The translations under genes and the position numbers were made by a program. A model generated the notes under the pieces. That model made no database searches, was not told where the DNA came from, and saw nothing but the letters and a program-made list of their open reading frames with translations. From the NCBI RefSeq assembly GCF_041395345.1, contig NZ_JAWLAR010000018.1, forward strand, positions 31,529 through 95,528: DNA of 64,000 bases, in the 5' to 3' direction. Positions 33,788 through 42,440 of the stretch are shown piece by piece. Every line of letters starts with the position of its first letter. Positions within the stretch are counted from its first letter, which is position 1. The stretch comes from Dokdonella sp041395345. Its GTDB lineage: Bacteria > Pseudomonadota > Gammaproteobacteria > Xanthomonadales > Rhodanobacteraceae.

Positions 33788-34126
33788 ATGGCTGAAGAAT
33801 CTCTCAGCTGGTGCGAGTTCGAGCGTGTCGTGATGGTTGCGGGCACGGTAATCCGCGTCGAGGCCTTCCTCGAAGCGCGCAAGCCGGCGCTCAAGGTCTG
33901 GGCCGATTTCGGTCCCTACGGCGAGCGCAAGACCAGCGCACAGATCGCCGGCATGTACACGGCGCAGGAACTGCTGGGGCGGCAAATTGTCGGCGTGGTC
34001 AATTTTCCGGAAAAGCAGATCGGCCCATTCCGCTCGCAATTCCTGCTGACCGGTTTCCCTACCGAGGAAGGCGTTGTCATCACGACCGTAGAACGACCCG
34101 TACCCAACGGTACGCGCCTGGCCTGA
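33788..34126 (+). CDS. CsaA-like tRNA-binding protein
   Basis: A 112-residue OB-fold protein of the EMAP/CsaA tRNA-binding family. The pattern VVMVAGTVIRVEAFLEARKPALKVWADFG, then KTSAQIAGMYTAQELLGRQIVGVVNFPEKQIGPFRSQFLLTGF and the end RPVPNGTRLA matches CsaA/YgjH proteins almost motif for motif. B. subtilis CsaA has been described as a secretion-related chaperone; the bacterial role remains uncertain. Starts 14 bases after the lipoprotein gene. Confidence 0.88.
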   Translation: MAEESLSWCEFERVVMVAGTVIRVEAFLEARKPALKVWADFGPYGERKTSAQIAGMYTAQELLGRQIVGVVNFPEKQIGPFRSQFLLTGFPTEEGVVITTVERPVPNGTRLA

Positions 34127-34200
34127 TGTGCTGACCGTGAGCGCACGGGGCATCACGCTTTTCCCGCCAACCGCTTGCTGCGAACGGCTCAACCGAACGA

Positions 34201-35397
34201 TCAAAGCGCCTCGAAAATCCCGGCGGCGCCCATGCCGGTGCCGATGCACATGGTGACCATGCCGTACTTCTGCTGACGCCGACGCAGGCCGTGGATCAGG
34301 GTTGCCGCTCGCACCGCGCCGGTCGCGCCGAGTGGATGACCGAGCGCGATCGCGCCACCCAGAGGATTGACCTTGCTGGCGTCAAGACCGACATCGCGGA
34401 TCACCGCGAGTGCCTGTGCGGCGAAGGCTTCGTTGAGTTCGATCCAGTCCATCTGCTCCTTGCTCAAGCCGGCCAGCCTGAGTGCCTTCGGAATCGCTTC
34501 GATCGGGCCGATGCCCATCACTTCGGGGCGCACGCCGGCAACCGCAAATGATACAAAGCGCGCAATCGGGGTCAGGTTGTATTCCTTGATGGCCTTCTCG
34601 CTGGCCAGCATCAGGGCGCCGGCGCCATCCGACATCTGTGAGGAATTGCCTGCAGTCACGCTGCCACCGGCCTTGAATACGGTGCGCAACTTCGCCAATC
34701 CGGCAGCGCTGGTGTCGGGGCGCGGACCTTCGTCGGTGTCGATGACGCGGCTGTCGGTCTGGATCGATCGTCCGACCAGATCGGGGTAGTGGTCGTCGAG
34801 CGTGAACGGCACGATCTCGTCCTTGAATTCGCCGGCCGCAATCGCAGCGAGGGCCTTCTGATGGGAGGCGAGGGCAAAGGCATCCTGGTCTTCGCGGCTG
34901 ACTTTCCATTCGCTGGCCACGTTCTCCGCCGTGATACCCATGCCGTAGGCAATCGCAACGTTCTCGTCCTGGAATGCGGCAGGATTCATCGCAATCTTGT
35001 GCCCCATCATCGGCACCATGCTCATGCTTTCGGTGCCACCCGCCAGCATCAAGTCGGCATCTCCGGTTCGGATTCGATCAGCGGCCAGCGCGATGGCCTG
35101 TACGCCCGAAGAACAGAACCGGTTGATCGTCTGCGCCGGCACCGAATTCGGCAAGCCGGCCAGCAGCACGCCGATGCGCGCCACGTTCATGCCTTGCTCC
35201 GCTTCGGGCATGGCACAGCCGATCACGGCGTCGTCAATGCGAGAAGGGTCGATACCTGGCGCGCCGGCTACTGCGGCCCGGATCACATGGGCGAGCAGGT
35301 CATCAGGGCGAGTATTGCGAAAGACACCGCGCGGCGCCTTGCCGACCGGTGTGCGCACGGCGGAGACGATGTAGGCGTCCTGTATCTGTTTGGTCAT
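34201..35397 (-). CDS. fadA: Acetyl-CoA C-acyltransferase (3-ketoacyl-CoA thiolase)
   Basis: A 398-residue thiolase for the last step of fatty acid beta-oxidation, releasing acetyl-CoA. The acyl-accepting Cys is in INRFCSSGVQAIA (about residue 91). The His in ELNEAFAAQALAV and the C-terminal Cys in MCIGTGMGAAGIFEAL with GGAIALGHPLGATGA complete the active site. It lies downstream of fadN on the same strand, with a repeat element in the 120-base gap. Confidence 0.93.
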   Translation of the reverse strand: MTKQIQDAYIVSAVRTPVGKAPRGVFRNTRPDDLLAHVIRAAVAGAPGIDPSRIDDAVIGCAMPEAEQGMNVARIGVLLAGLPNSVPAQTINRFCSSGVQAIALAADRIRTGDADLMLAGGTESMSMVPMMGHKIAMNPAAFQDENVAIAYGMGITAENVASEWKVSREDQDAFALASHQKALAAIAAGEFKDEIVPFTLDDHYPDLVGRSIQTDSRVIDTDEGPRPDTSAAGLAKLRTVFKAGGSVTAGNSSQMSDGAGALMLASEKAIKEYNLTPIARFVSFAVAGVRPEVMGIGPIEAIPKALRLAGLSKEQMDWIELNEAFAAQALAVIRDVGLDASKVNPLGGAIALGHPLGATGAVRAATLIHGLRRRQQKYGMVTMCIGTGMGAAGIFEAL

Positions 35398-35414
35398 TTG
35401 CTTTCTCCGAAAGC

Positions 35415-35520
35415 GGGAATGGGGAATGGGGAGCAGGGAATGGGAAAGCGAGCCTTGGGGCAGGAATGTGTGCGGAATTCAGGATCCGCAGGAACCGGCT
35501 CTACCGATTCCCCATTCTCA
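35415..35520. repeat. GGGAATGG-rich inverted-repeat element between fadN and fadA
   Basis: The left arm (35415-35445) consists of GGGAATGGGGAATGGGG-type units. The right arm CCGATTCCCCATTCTCA (35504-35520) is its partial inverse complement and contains the fadN stop codon. The element fills the intergenic space and would form a long imperfect hairpin in the fadN-fadA transcript. Confidence 0.78.
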
Positions 35521-37890
35521 GTTTCTGAGGGGCTTCCCCGTGGTCAGCGTGTGCATGATGCGTTCCTGTGTCTTCGGCATCTGCGCGAGTTCGACAAAGT
35601 GCCTGCGCTCGAGATCGAGCAGCCAGGCCTCGTCTACCTGCGAGCCGCGCTCGACACTGCCGCCGCACAGGGTGTCGGCAATTCGGCTACCGACTTCGAA
35701 GTCGTGCGGCGAGATGAATCGTCCTTCCAGCATGTTGACCAGCATCATCTTGATCGAGGCCGTACCGACATCGCCGGCAACCGCGATGTCGCGCGCAGGC
35801 AACGGTGGACGCCAGCCGGTTTCGGCCAGCGACGCAGCAACCTTCTTCGCCACGTACAGGAGCTCGAAGCTGTTGAAGACGATCACGTCATCGGCGCGCA
35901 GCAGTCCAAGCTGTTTCGCTTCCAGGGCACTGGTGGAGACCTTGGCCATGGCAGCGGCCTCGAACGATTTCTTGATCATGTTGAACGCGTCGCCATCGAC
36001 GCTGTCGCGCGCGGCGCGAAGGGCAAACTCCTTGAGTCCGCCGCCAGCCGGCAGCAGGCCCACTCCGGCCTCGACCAGTCCAATGTAGCTTTCCAGCGCG
36101 GCAACCGTGCGTGCCGAATGCATCTGGAATTCACAACCGCCGCCGAACGCCATGCCACGCACGGCCGAAACCACGGGTATCAGCGAATACTTGATGCGCA
36201 TGCTGGTGGCCTGGAAATTCGCGACCATGGCCTCGAACTCCTTGATCTTGCCCTCCTTGATCAGGCCCATGGCGCCCTTGAGGTCGGCGCCCGCCGAGAA
36301 CGGCTCGCTGGTCTGCCAGATGACCATGGCCTTGAACTGCTTCTCGCATTCCTCGACACAGCGCTGCAGGCCATCAAGCACCGCATCGTTGACCGTATTC
36401 ATCTTGGTCTTGAACGAGACGATGCCGATGTCATCGCCGAGATGCCAGAGGCGCACGCCCTCGTTTTCCCAGACCGTGGTGCCGGTATCGAATGTTTCGC
36501 CCAGCAAGGGGTCGGGAAACAGCTGGCGCTGATAGACCGCGGCGTCCGAACGCGGGACATTGCGGCCCAGGCTGGGCGAATACGATCCATCCTTGCCGTG
36601 TACGCCGTCGCGGCCGTCGCTGACCCATGCTGGAAGGGGTGCATCGCTCATGGCCTTGCCCGCGGCAATGTCTTCGGCAATCCATTCGGCAACCTGCTTC
36701 CAGCCCGCGGCCTGCCAGGTCTCGAACGGGCCGAGCTTCCAGCCGTAGCCCCAGCGAATCGCAAGGTCGACGTGTCGCGCGGTATCCGCGATATCGCCGA
36801 GGTGGTATGCGGTGTAGTGGAACAGGTCGCGGAACATGGCCCAGAGGAACTGGGCCTGGCTGTCCGATGAGGCGCGCAAGGCGGCGAACTTTTCGGCCGG
36901 ATTCCTGATGCCCAGAATCTTGCCCATTTCCTCACTGGCGCCTTCGCTGGCTGGTCGGTACTCCTGGCTGGTCAGATCGAGTACCTGGATTTCCTTGCCG
37001 ACCTTGCGGAAGAAGCCGGCTCCGGATTTCTGCCCGAGCGCACCCTTCTCGATCAATGCATTCAGCCAGGCCGGGGCCTTGTAGTACTTGTGCCAGGGAT
37101 CATTTGGCAGCGTGTCGTCCATGGTCTTGATGACATGCGCCATCGTGTCGAGGCCGACCACGTCCGAGGTCCGATAGGTCGCGCTTTTCGGTCGTCCGAT
37201 CGCCGGGCCGGTAATCGCGTCGACAACGTCGAAGCCCAGCTTGAACTGTTCGGTGTGATGCATCGTGGCGAGGATCGAGAACACGCCGATGCGGTTGCCG
37301 ATGAAGTTTGGCGTGTCCCTGGCGTGGACAACGCCCTTGCCCAGCGTCGTGGTCAGAAAGGCCTCGAGGCCCGAGAGCAGGGCGGGGTCTGTCTGGTGGT
37401 CGGGAATCAGCTCGACAAGGTGCATGTAGCGTGGCGGATTGAAGAAATGGATGCCGGAAAAGCGGGGTCGCATTGCTGCCGGCAAGGCCTCGGCCAGCGC
37501 ATTGATGGAAAGACCCGAGGTATTGCTGGCAACGAAAGCAGAATCAGAGACATGCGGCGCAATCTTCTTGTAAAGGTCGAGCTTCCAATCGAGCCTTTCC
37601 GCGATCGCTTCAATGATCAGGTCACAGCCCTTGAGCAGGTCGAGGTGCTCATCGTAATTGGCTGGCGTGATGGCCGAGGCACGAGATTTTTCAGCGAGTG
37701 GGGCCGGGGACAGCTTGCCCAGGTTGGCGATTGCCTTGATTGCGATGCCGCTCTTCGGTCCTTCCCTGGCCGGCAGGTCGAAAAGAATCGTTTCAACGTC
37801 GGCATTGACCAGGTGTGCGGCGATCTGGGCGCCCATGACGCCTGCACCGAGGACGGCAACCTTGCGGATGCGGAGTGGGGAATGGTTCAT
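35518..37890 (-). CDS. fadN: Bifunctional 3-hydroxyacyl-CoA dehydrogenase / enoyl-CoA hydratase (FadN type)
   Basis: A 790-residue enzyme for two beta-oxidation steps. The N-terminal half is the NAD-dependent 3-hydroxyacyl-CoA dehydrogenase (VAVLGAGVMGAQIAAHL; SNTSGLSINALAEALP; FFNPPRYMHLVELIP; RDTPNFIGNRIG). The C-terminal half is a crotonase-fold hydratase (WQTSEPFSAGADLKG oxyanion loop; VRGMAFGGGCEFQMHSARTVA; GLVEAGVGLLPAGGG). The dehydrogenase-first order and length match B. subtilis FadN, the reverse of E. coli FadB. Works with the adjacent thiolase. No ribosome-level overlap; about 80 bases separate it from psrA upstream. Confidence 0.93.
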   Translation of the reverse strand: MNHSPLRIRKVAVLGAGVMGAQIAAHLVNADVETILFDLPAREGPKSGIAIKAIANLGKLSPAPLAEKSRASAITPANYDEHLDLLKGCDLIIEAIAERLDWKLDLYKKIAPHVSDSAFVASNTSGLSINALAEALPAAMRPRFSGIHFFNPPRYMHLVELIPDHQTDPALLSGLEAFLTTTLGKGVVHARDTPNFIGNRIGVFSILATMHHTEQFKLGFDVVDAITGPAIGRPKSATYRTSDVVGLDTMAHVIKTMDDTLPNDPWHKYYKAPAWLNALIEKGALGQKSGAGFFRKVGKEIQVLDLTSQEYRPASEGASEEMGKILGIRNPAEKFAALRASSDSQAQFLWAMFRDLFHYTAYHLGDIADTARHVDLAIRWGYGWKLGPFETWQAAGWKQVAEWIAEDIAAGKAMSDAPLPAWVSDGRDGVHGKDGSYSPSLGRNVPRSDAAVYQRQLFPDPLLGETFDTGTTVWENEGVRLWHLGDDIGIVSFKTKMNTVNDAVLDGLQRCVEECEKQFKAMVIWQTSEPFSAGADLKGAMGLIKEGKIKEFEAMVANFQATSMRIKYSLIPVVSAVRGMAFGGGCEFQMHSARTVAALESYIGLVEAGVGLLPAGGGLKEFALRAARDSVDGDAFNMIKKSFEAAAMAKVSTSALEAKQLGLLRADDVIVFNSFELLYVAKKVAASLAETGWRPPLPARDIAVAGDVGTASIKMMLVNMLEGRFISPHDFEVGSRIADTLCGGSVERGSQVDEAWLLDLERRHFVELAQMPKTQERIMHTLTTGKPLRN

Positions 37891-37969
37891 GCGCTACCTC
37901 GCAGGAAAGTCGAAAAGTGGGGCCGGGCGGGCAATCCGCGCGACGCGAATCGGTGTGGAGTGGGTCGAA

Positions 37970-38590
37970 CTACTCGGCGCGCAGGCCGGCGGCGGCGAAA
38001 CGGATCAGGTGTTCGGCCGCGCGTTCACGATGAATCTTCTCGGACATCGCCGCGCGGCGCTTGATAACCCCGAAATCGGCCATTGCGTAGGTCAGGGCGC
38101 CGGCGATGATGTCGATACGCCAATAGAGCTCTTCCTTGTCGAGGTGCGGGAGCTGCGCGCCAAACGCAGCGGCAAACTCCTTGAGTACGTAACCGTAGTT
38201 TTCGGAAAGGTATTTGCGCAGCCGTTCATTGTGTTCTGCATAGGCGCGCGCGAGCACGCGCACGAAGGTGTTGCCTCCCGACTTGTCCAGCGAAAGCAGC
38301 AGGGCCGGATGAATGAAGGCGGCCAGGATGTCCTCGAGGCTCGCTTCAGGACTGGCCTGCACGGCCTTGAGTGCGTCCAGCCGCTGCGCGCTGAGTTCAT
38401 CCAGTCGACGGCGGAACACCTCGTTGACGAGATTGTCCTTCGAGCCGAAATGGTAGTTGACGGCGGCCAGATTGACCTTGGCCGTCGAGGTCAGTTCGCG
38501 CAGGGACGCGCCCGCAAATCCGTTTCGGGCGAAGAGCTCCTCGGCGGCGCCGAGGATGCGTTCCTTGGTTGAAAAGTGCGGGGAATTCAC
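37970..38590 (-). CDS. psrA: TetR-family regulator, PsrA-like
   Basis: A 206-residue repressor. The TetR HTH is ILGAAEELFARNGFAGASLRELTSTAKVNLAAVNYHFGSKDNLVNEVF. The C-terminal ligand domain is similar to Pseudomonas PsrA (RKYLSENYGYVLKEF; ELYWRIDIIAGALTYAM; the closing FAAAGLRAE). PsrA senses long-chain fatty acids and represses beta-oxidation genes and itself. It is the first gene of psrA-fadN-fadA, and a CAAAC-N4-GTTTG operator sits in its promoter. Confidence 0.88.
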   Translation of the reverse strand: MNSPHFSTKERILGAAEELFARNGFAGASLRELTSTAKVNLAAVNYHFGSKDNLVNEVFRRRLDELSAQRLDALKAVQASPEASLEDILAAFIHPALLLSLDKSGGNTFVRVLARAYAEHNERLRKYLSENYGYVLKEFAAAFGAQLPHLDKEELYWRIDIIAGALTYAMADFGVIKRRAAMSEKIHRERAAEHLIRFAAAGLRAE

Positions 38591-38619
38591 GAGCGAGGGT
38601 CCAATCGGTGTGCAATAAC

Positions 38620-38633
38620 CAAACGAGCGTTTG
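38620..38633. promoter_or_regulatory. PsrA-type operator
   Basis: CAAACGAGCGTTTG is a perfect inverted repeat matching the known PsrA consensus G/CAAAC-N4-GTTTG/C. It begins one base after the -10 box of the psrA promoter, so a bound repressor would cover the transcription start. Supports autoregulation and fatty-acid induction of the fad genes. Confidence 0.8.
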
Positions 38634-38634
38634 A

Positions 38635-38663
38635 ATGATAAGCGCGCAAGCCTTGTGGATCAA
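38635..38663 (-). promoter_or_regulatory. Sigma70 promoter of psrA(-fadN-fadA)
   Basis: On the minus strand TTGATC (38663-38658) and TATCAT (38640-38635) are separated by exactly 17 bases. The psrA start is 45 bases further on. The operator follows immediately. Confidence 0.75.
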
Positions 38664-38733
38664 CGTCAGGAATGGGCTGATCATCACGTCTTTGGGGTGA
38701 TATTCCGGTTCAGAATTAGCTAGAATATGGGGT

Positions 38734-38755
38734 CGGATAGTGCGCTAACTATCCG
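38734..38755 (+). promoter_or_regulatory. Inverted repeat in the ndk leader
   Basis: CGGATAG (38734-38740) and CTATCCG (38749-38755) enclose TGCGCTAA. A TAGAAT box (38721-38726) lies just upstream and could be the ndk -10 element, with a weak TGATAT at -35. The repeat would then be at the start of the transcript. Could be an operator or a leader hairpin. Confidence 0.5.
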
Positions 38756-38825
38756 GATTGTCATGGGTTTGCCCTCATGGCAGGCACCCACCCTGTCTTT
38801 CCCTCATCAACAAGGTCAAATAACA

Positions 38826-39251
38826 ATGGCGCTGGAGCGCACCCTTTCCATCATCAAGCCCGACGCGGTCGCCAAGAACGTGATCGGCGAAATTTATTCC
38901 CGATTCGAGAAAGCCGGTCTGAAAATCATTGCCGCGCGCATGAAACAGCTGTCGCGCCGCGAAGCCGAGGGTTTTTATGCGGTTCACCGCGAGCGTCCCT
39001 TCTTCAAGGCGCTGGTGGACTTCATGATCTCGGGCCCGGTCATCATCCAGGCCCTCGAAGGCGAGAATGCCATTTCAGTTCATCGTGATCTCATGGGCGC
39101 AACCGATCCGAAGAAAGCCGAGCCTGGAACCATTCGCGCGGATTTCGCCGATTCGATCGATGCCAATGCCGTGCACGGTTCCGATGCGCCGGAAACTGCA
39201 GCGGTGGAAATCGCCTACTTCTTCGCCAGTTCCGAAGTCACGGCGCGCTGA
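38826..39251 (+). CDS. ndk: Nucleoside diphosphate kinase
   Basis: Ndk exchanges the terminal phosphate among nucleoside triphosphates via a phospho-His. The 141-residue protein starts MALERTLSIIKPDAVAKNVIG. The phosphorylated His is in NAVHGSDAPETAAVEIAYFF, and GATDPKKAEPGTIRADFA is conserved. The ATG at 38826 fits the family; the ORF is open to 38727. First gene of the ndk-rlmN-pilF-rodZ-yfgM-bamB-der block. Confidence 0.96.
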   Translation: MALERTLSIIKPDAVAKNVIGEIYSRFEKAGLKIIAARMKQLSRREAEGFYAVHRERPFFKALVDFMISGPVIIQALEGENAISVHRDLMGATDPKKAEPGTIRADFADSIDANAVHGSDAPETAAVEIAYFFASSEVTAR

Positions 39252-39256
39252 ACTCG

Positions 39257-40375
39257 ATGGACGCGACGCAGACCAGGACCAACCTGTTCGGCCTAGATCG
39301 CAAGGGCTTGCGCGACTGGTTCGCGCAAGCCGGCGAAAAGCCGTACCGGGCGGATCAGGTCATGAAGTGGATGTACCACCGTCACGTCACCGATTTTTCG
39401 CAGATGACCGACGTCGGCAAGCAGCTGCGCGGCAAGCTCGAAGCGGTCGCTGAAATCGTTCCACCGAATGTGCTGCTCGAAAAGCAGTCGACCGACGGCA
39501 CGCACAAGTGGCTGCTCGGCATGGATCCGCGCAATGCCATCGAGGCCGTGTTCATTCCGGAAAATTCCCGGGGAACGCTTTGTGTTTCATCGCAAGTGGG
39601 ATGTGGCCTGAATTGCACGTTCTGTTCGACCGGCACGCAGGGCTTCAACCGCAATCTATCCACGGCCGAGATCATTGGCCAGGTCTGGGTCGCGGCAAGG
39701 CATCTCGGCAACGTGCCGCATCACCAGCGCAAGCTGACCAACGTCGTGATGATGGGCATGGGCGAGCCGCTGCTCAATTTCGATAATGTCGTGCGCGCCA
39801 TGAGCATCATGCGTGACGACCTCGGGTTCGGGCTGGCCAACAAGCGCGTGACGCTCTCGACTGCCGGCCTCGTGCCGATGATCGACCGACTGTCCGAAGA
39901 AAGTGACGTGTCGCTGGCGGTTTCCCTGCATGCGCCCAATGACGAACTGCGAACCCGGCTGGTTCCGCTCAACAAGAAGTACCCGATTGCCGAACTGATG
40001 GACGCTTGCCTGCGCTATACCCGACGCGCGCCGCGCACGACTGTCACCTTCGAATACACGATGATGAAGGGCATCAACGACAGCCCTGAACTGGCACGCC
40101 AGTTGGTCAAGCTGGTTCGCAAGGTGCCGAGCAAGATCAACCTCATCCCGTTCAATCCGTTCACGGGAACGCAGTACGAGCGTTCCGACGAGTCGGTGAT
40201 CCGCGACTTCCAGACCATCCTGCTCGATGCCGGTGTGCTGACCATGGTCCGGCGCACGCGCGGGGATGACATTGATGCCGCCTGCGGTCAGCTGAAGGGC
40301 CAGGTCATGGACCGGACCCGACGCCAGGCCGAATTTCGCAAGAAGATCGAGGAGGGTGTAGCCAGTGCGGCTTGA
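39257..40375 (+). CDS. rlmN: Dual-specificity RNA methyltransferase RlmN
   Basis: A radical-SAM enzyme that makes 2-methyladenosine at 23S rRNA A2503 and tRNA A37. The 372-residue protein has the 4Fe-4S motif CGLNCTFCSTG near residue 118 and the MMGMGEPLLNFDNV block. Two further catalytic Cys are visible (the C-terminal one in DDIDAACGQLKG). Starts 5 bases after ndk and overlaps the pilF start by 11 bases. Confidence 0.96.
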   Translation: MDATQTRTNLFGLDRKGLRDWFAQAGEKPYRADQVMKWMYHRHVTDFSQMTDVGKQLRGKLEAVAEIVPPNVLLEKQSTDGTHKWLLGMDPRNAIEAVFIPENSRGTLCVSSQVGCGLNCTFCSTGTQGFNRNLSTAEIIGQVWVAARHLGNVPHHQRKLTNVVMMGMGEPLLNFDNVVRAMSIMRDDLGFGLANKRVTLSTAGLVPMIDRLSEESDVSLAVSLHAPNDELRTRLVPLNKKYPIAELMDACLRYTRRAPRTTVTFEYTMMKGINDSPELARQLVKLVRKVPSKINLIPFNPFTGTQYERSDESVIRDFQTILLDAGVLTMVRRTRGDDIDAACGQLKGQVMDRTRRQAEFRKKIEEGVASAA

Positions 40376-41159
40376 CCGGATATTCTTTGCAGTCCTGGGG
40401 TTGTCGCTGCTTGCGGCGTGTGCCTCCAGCGGTGGTGTGCGCAGCACGGCCGAGGGCGGAACCGATCCCGAAAATCCGGCCACCAAGGCGGCGGCGCTGT
40501 ATACCGACCTCGGTCAGAAATATCTGGCCCAGGGCAAGTACGAAAATTCGCTGGAAAACCTGAAAAAGGCGCTCGCGGCGGACCCCAACTATGTCGACGC
40601 GCATACCGTCATTGGCCTGCTCTACGAGCAGATCGGCGAGAACACCAAGGCCGAGCAGAATTATCGCAAGGCCGCGCAGCTTATGCCGAAATCCGGCAAC
40701 GAGAACAACAACTACGGCGCCTTCCTTTGCAAACTCGGTCGGTATGATGAAGCAGCCAGGTATTTTCAGATTGCCGTGGCCGATCCGTTCTACCAGACAC
40801 CTGCCGTGGCCTTGACCAATGCCGGCACTTGTGCGATCAAGGGGGGCAAGTACGACCTCGCTGAACGGGATCTCCGCTCGGCGCTGGAATACGACCCGGA
40901 CAATACCGAGGCCCTGTTCCAGATGGCCACGGTGTTGTACCGCAAGGAAGACTTCTTTCGGGCACGAGCCTTTTTCCAACGTTACGAATCAGTGGGGAGG
41001 CAGAGCGCGGATGCACTGCTGCTGGGTCGTAATATCGAGTTGCGTCTGGGGAACGCAAAGGCGGCCATGGAATACACGCAACGCCTGCGTACCCAGTTTC
41101 CGGATTCGGAGCAATCTCGATCACTCGATGCGTCGAGTTCCTCCCCGAGTTCGTCCTGA
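40365..41159 (+). CDS. pilF: Type IV pilus biogenesis lipoprotein PilF/PilW
   Basis: PilF is a TPR lipoprotein that pilots the PilQ secretin to the outer membrane. The 264-residue protein starts with GTG, has the lipobox LLAACAS and then about six TPR units (ALYTDLGQKYLAQGKYENSLENLKKALAADPNY and following). It ends in a Ser-rich tail. The start overlaps rlmN by 11 bases, so translation is probably coupled. Confidence 0.92.
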   Translation: MRLDRIFFAVLGLSLLAACASSGGVRSTAEGGTDPENPATKAAALYTDLGQKYLAQGKYENSLENLKKALAADPNYVDAHTVIGLLYEQIGENTKAEQNYRKAAQLMPKSGNENNNYGAFLCKLGRYDEAARYFQIAVADPFYQTPAVALTNAGTCAIKGGKYDLAERDLRSALEYDPDNTEALFQMATVLYRKEDFFRARAFFQRYESVGRQSADALLLGRNIELRLGNAKAAMEYTQRLRTQFPDSEQSRSLDASSSSPSSS

Positions 41160-41276
41160 TGAACAGGACAGGCAGGATTTCGTTCCTTTGGTTGTTGGCA
41201 AGTTCCCGGAACCACGGTTGTGACATCCACTGAACATCGTCAGCTCAATTTGCTGTTATCTCCGGAGATCGAAACT

Positions 41277-42314
41277 GTGAGCAAAACAGGCGTCGAAAAA
41301 CAGAATCTGCAGGCCACACCCGCGGAGGGCATGGTTGACATGGATTCGGGCGCAGAAATGGTTTTGCCGGACGTGGAGGCAACTGACAGTCCAGACTCGT
41401 CCATGGGTGCGCGGCTCAGGCTCGAGCGGGAAAAGCGCGGCTGGAGCTGCGAGGATGTCGCCTCGCGCCTGAAGCTGCAGGCCAGCCTGATTCGGCGCAT
41501 CGAGCAGGACGACTACAACGGCATTGCACATGCGGTCTATCTTCGTGGATATCTGAGCAGCTATGCGCGATTGCTGGGTCTTCCGGTTGTTCTCGCGGAA
41601 CGCGTTGTTGCCGAAAGGAGTGAGCCTGCTCCCCTGATTTCAACCGGTACGGTGTCGCGTTCGCGCTATCTGCTCGACCGCTACTCCGTCAGCGCGACCT
41701 ATCTGATCCTGACTGGTCTGGTCATTGGCCCTGCCGTGTGGCTGGCCACGCATGGCGGCCTCGAGCAGAATCTTGCGAGGACCGTGATGCTGGATGGGCC
41801 TTCAGCCACAATGGAGACCGTATCCTCGGATGTTCAGCTGGCTGGGCAGGAGTTGACGGCAGAGGTCGCCGGACAACCGGAGCCTGTCCGTGACGGATCC
41901 GGTGCCGATACAGCCAAGCCCGGGGCAATCGCTCCCGCGGTCAGCACCGATGCCCCGCCCATTGTCGCCTCGATGGCGCCCTTCGCCTCCGCATCCACTC
42001 CCGTGGTGCCCGCGCCAGCGCCAGCGCCCGCCGCTCCCGCCGGCAAGCACTCGCTGACACTCAAGCTCAGCCAGGCAAGCTGGGTGGAGATCACCGACTC
42101 AAGCGGGGAAAAACTTGAATACGGTCTGCTCGAGGCTGGAATCGAACGCCAGTACTCGAGTGAGGGAGCCATGTCCGTGCGAATCGGCAATGCCCAGGGT
42201 GCGGAGATTGTTGCCGACGGCAAGGTCGTCGACCTGGCGCCGTTTCGCCGGGCCAATGTCGCCCACCTCAAGGTGTTTGCCGAAGCGGGGCTGGCCACGC
42301 GCGTCGACTCCTGA
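41277..42314 (+). CDS. rodZ: Cytoskeletal protein RodZ
   Basis: RodZ links MreB to the cell-wall elongation machinery. The roughly 345-residue protein has a cytoplasmic XRE-like HTH (GARLRLEREKRGWSCEDVASRLKLQASLIRRIEQDDYNGI), a membrane helix (YLILTGLVIGPAVWLA), an Ala/Pro linker and a periplasmic DUF4115 beta domain (LKLSQASWVEITDSSGEKLEYGLLEAG). I prefer the GTG at 41277 because GGAG lies 9 bases upstream; a GTG at 41220 is also possible. The 117 bases after pilF show no other feature. Confidence 0.9.
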   Translation: MSKTGVEKQNLQATPAEGMVDMDSGAEMVLPDVEATDSPDSSMGARLRLEREKRGWSCEDVASRLKLQASLIRRIEQDDYNGIAHAVYLRGYLSSYARLLGLPVVLAERVVAERSEPAPLISTGTVSRSRYLLDRYSVSATYLILTGLVIGPAVWLATHGGLEQNLARTVMLDGPSATMETVSSDVQLAGQELTAEVAGQPEPVRDGSGADTAKPGAIAPAVSTDAPPIVASMAPFASASTPVVPAPAPAPAAPAGKHSLTLKLSQASWVEITDSSGEKLEYGLLEAGIERQYSSEGAMSVRIGNAQGAEIVADGKVVDLAPFRRANVAHLKVFAEAGLATRVDS

Positions 42315-42440
42315 ATTGCTCGCCCGCGCCGCCGTTCATTTGCGGTCGCGGGCTGATTTCCTGTTACCCTAGCGCCCCCCGCGCCGCCCCTGCCGGTCCC
42401 CGGCAATTCCTGTCCAGCGGTGTCCTATCTGGTGATGCGT

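Noticed and set aside
34789..36870. 693-codon plus-strand ORF across fadA and fadN
   Set aside because: It lies antisense to two clearly conserved enzymes, has low-complexity shadow composition and no recognisable motif. Long antisense frames are expected in GC-rich genes.
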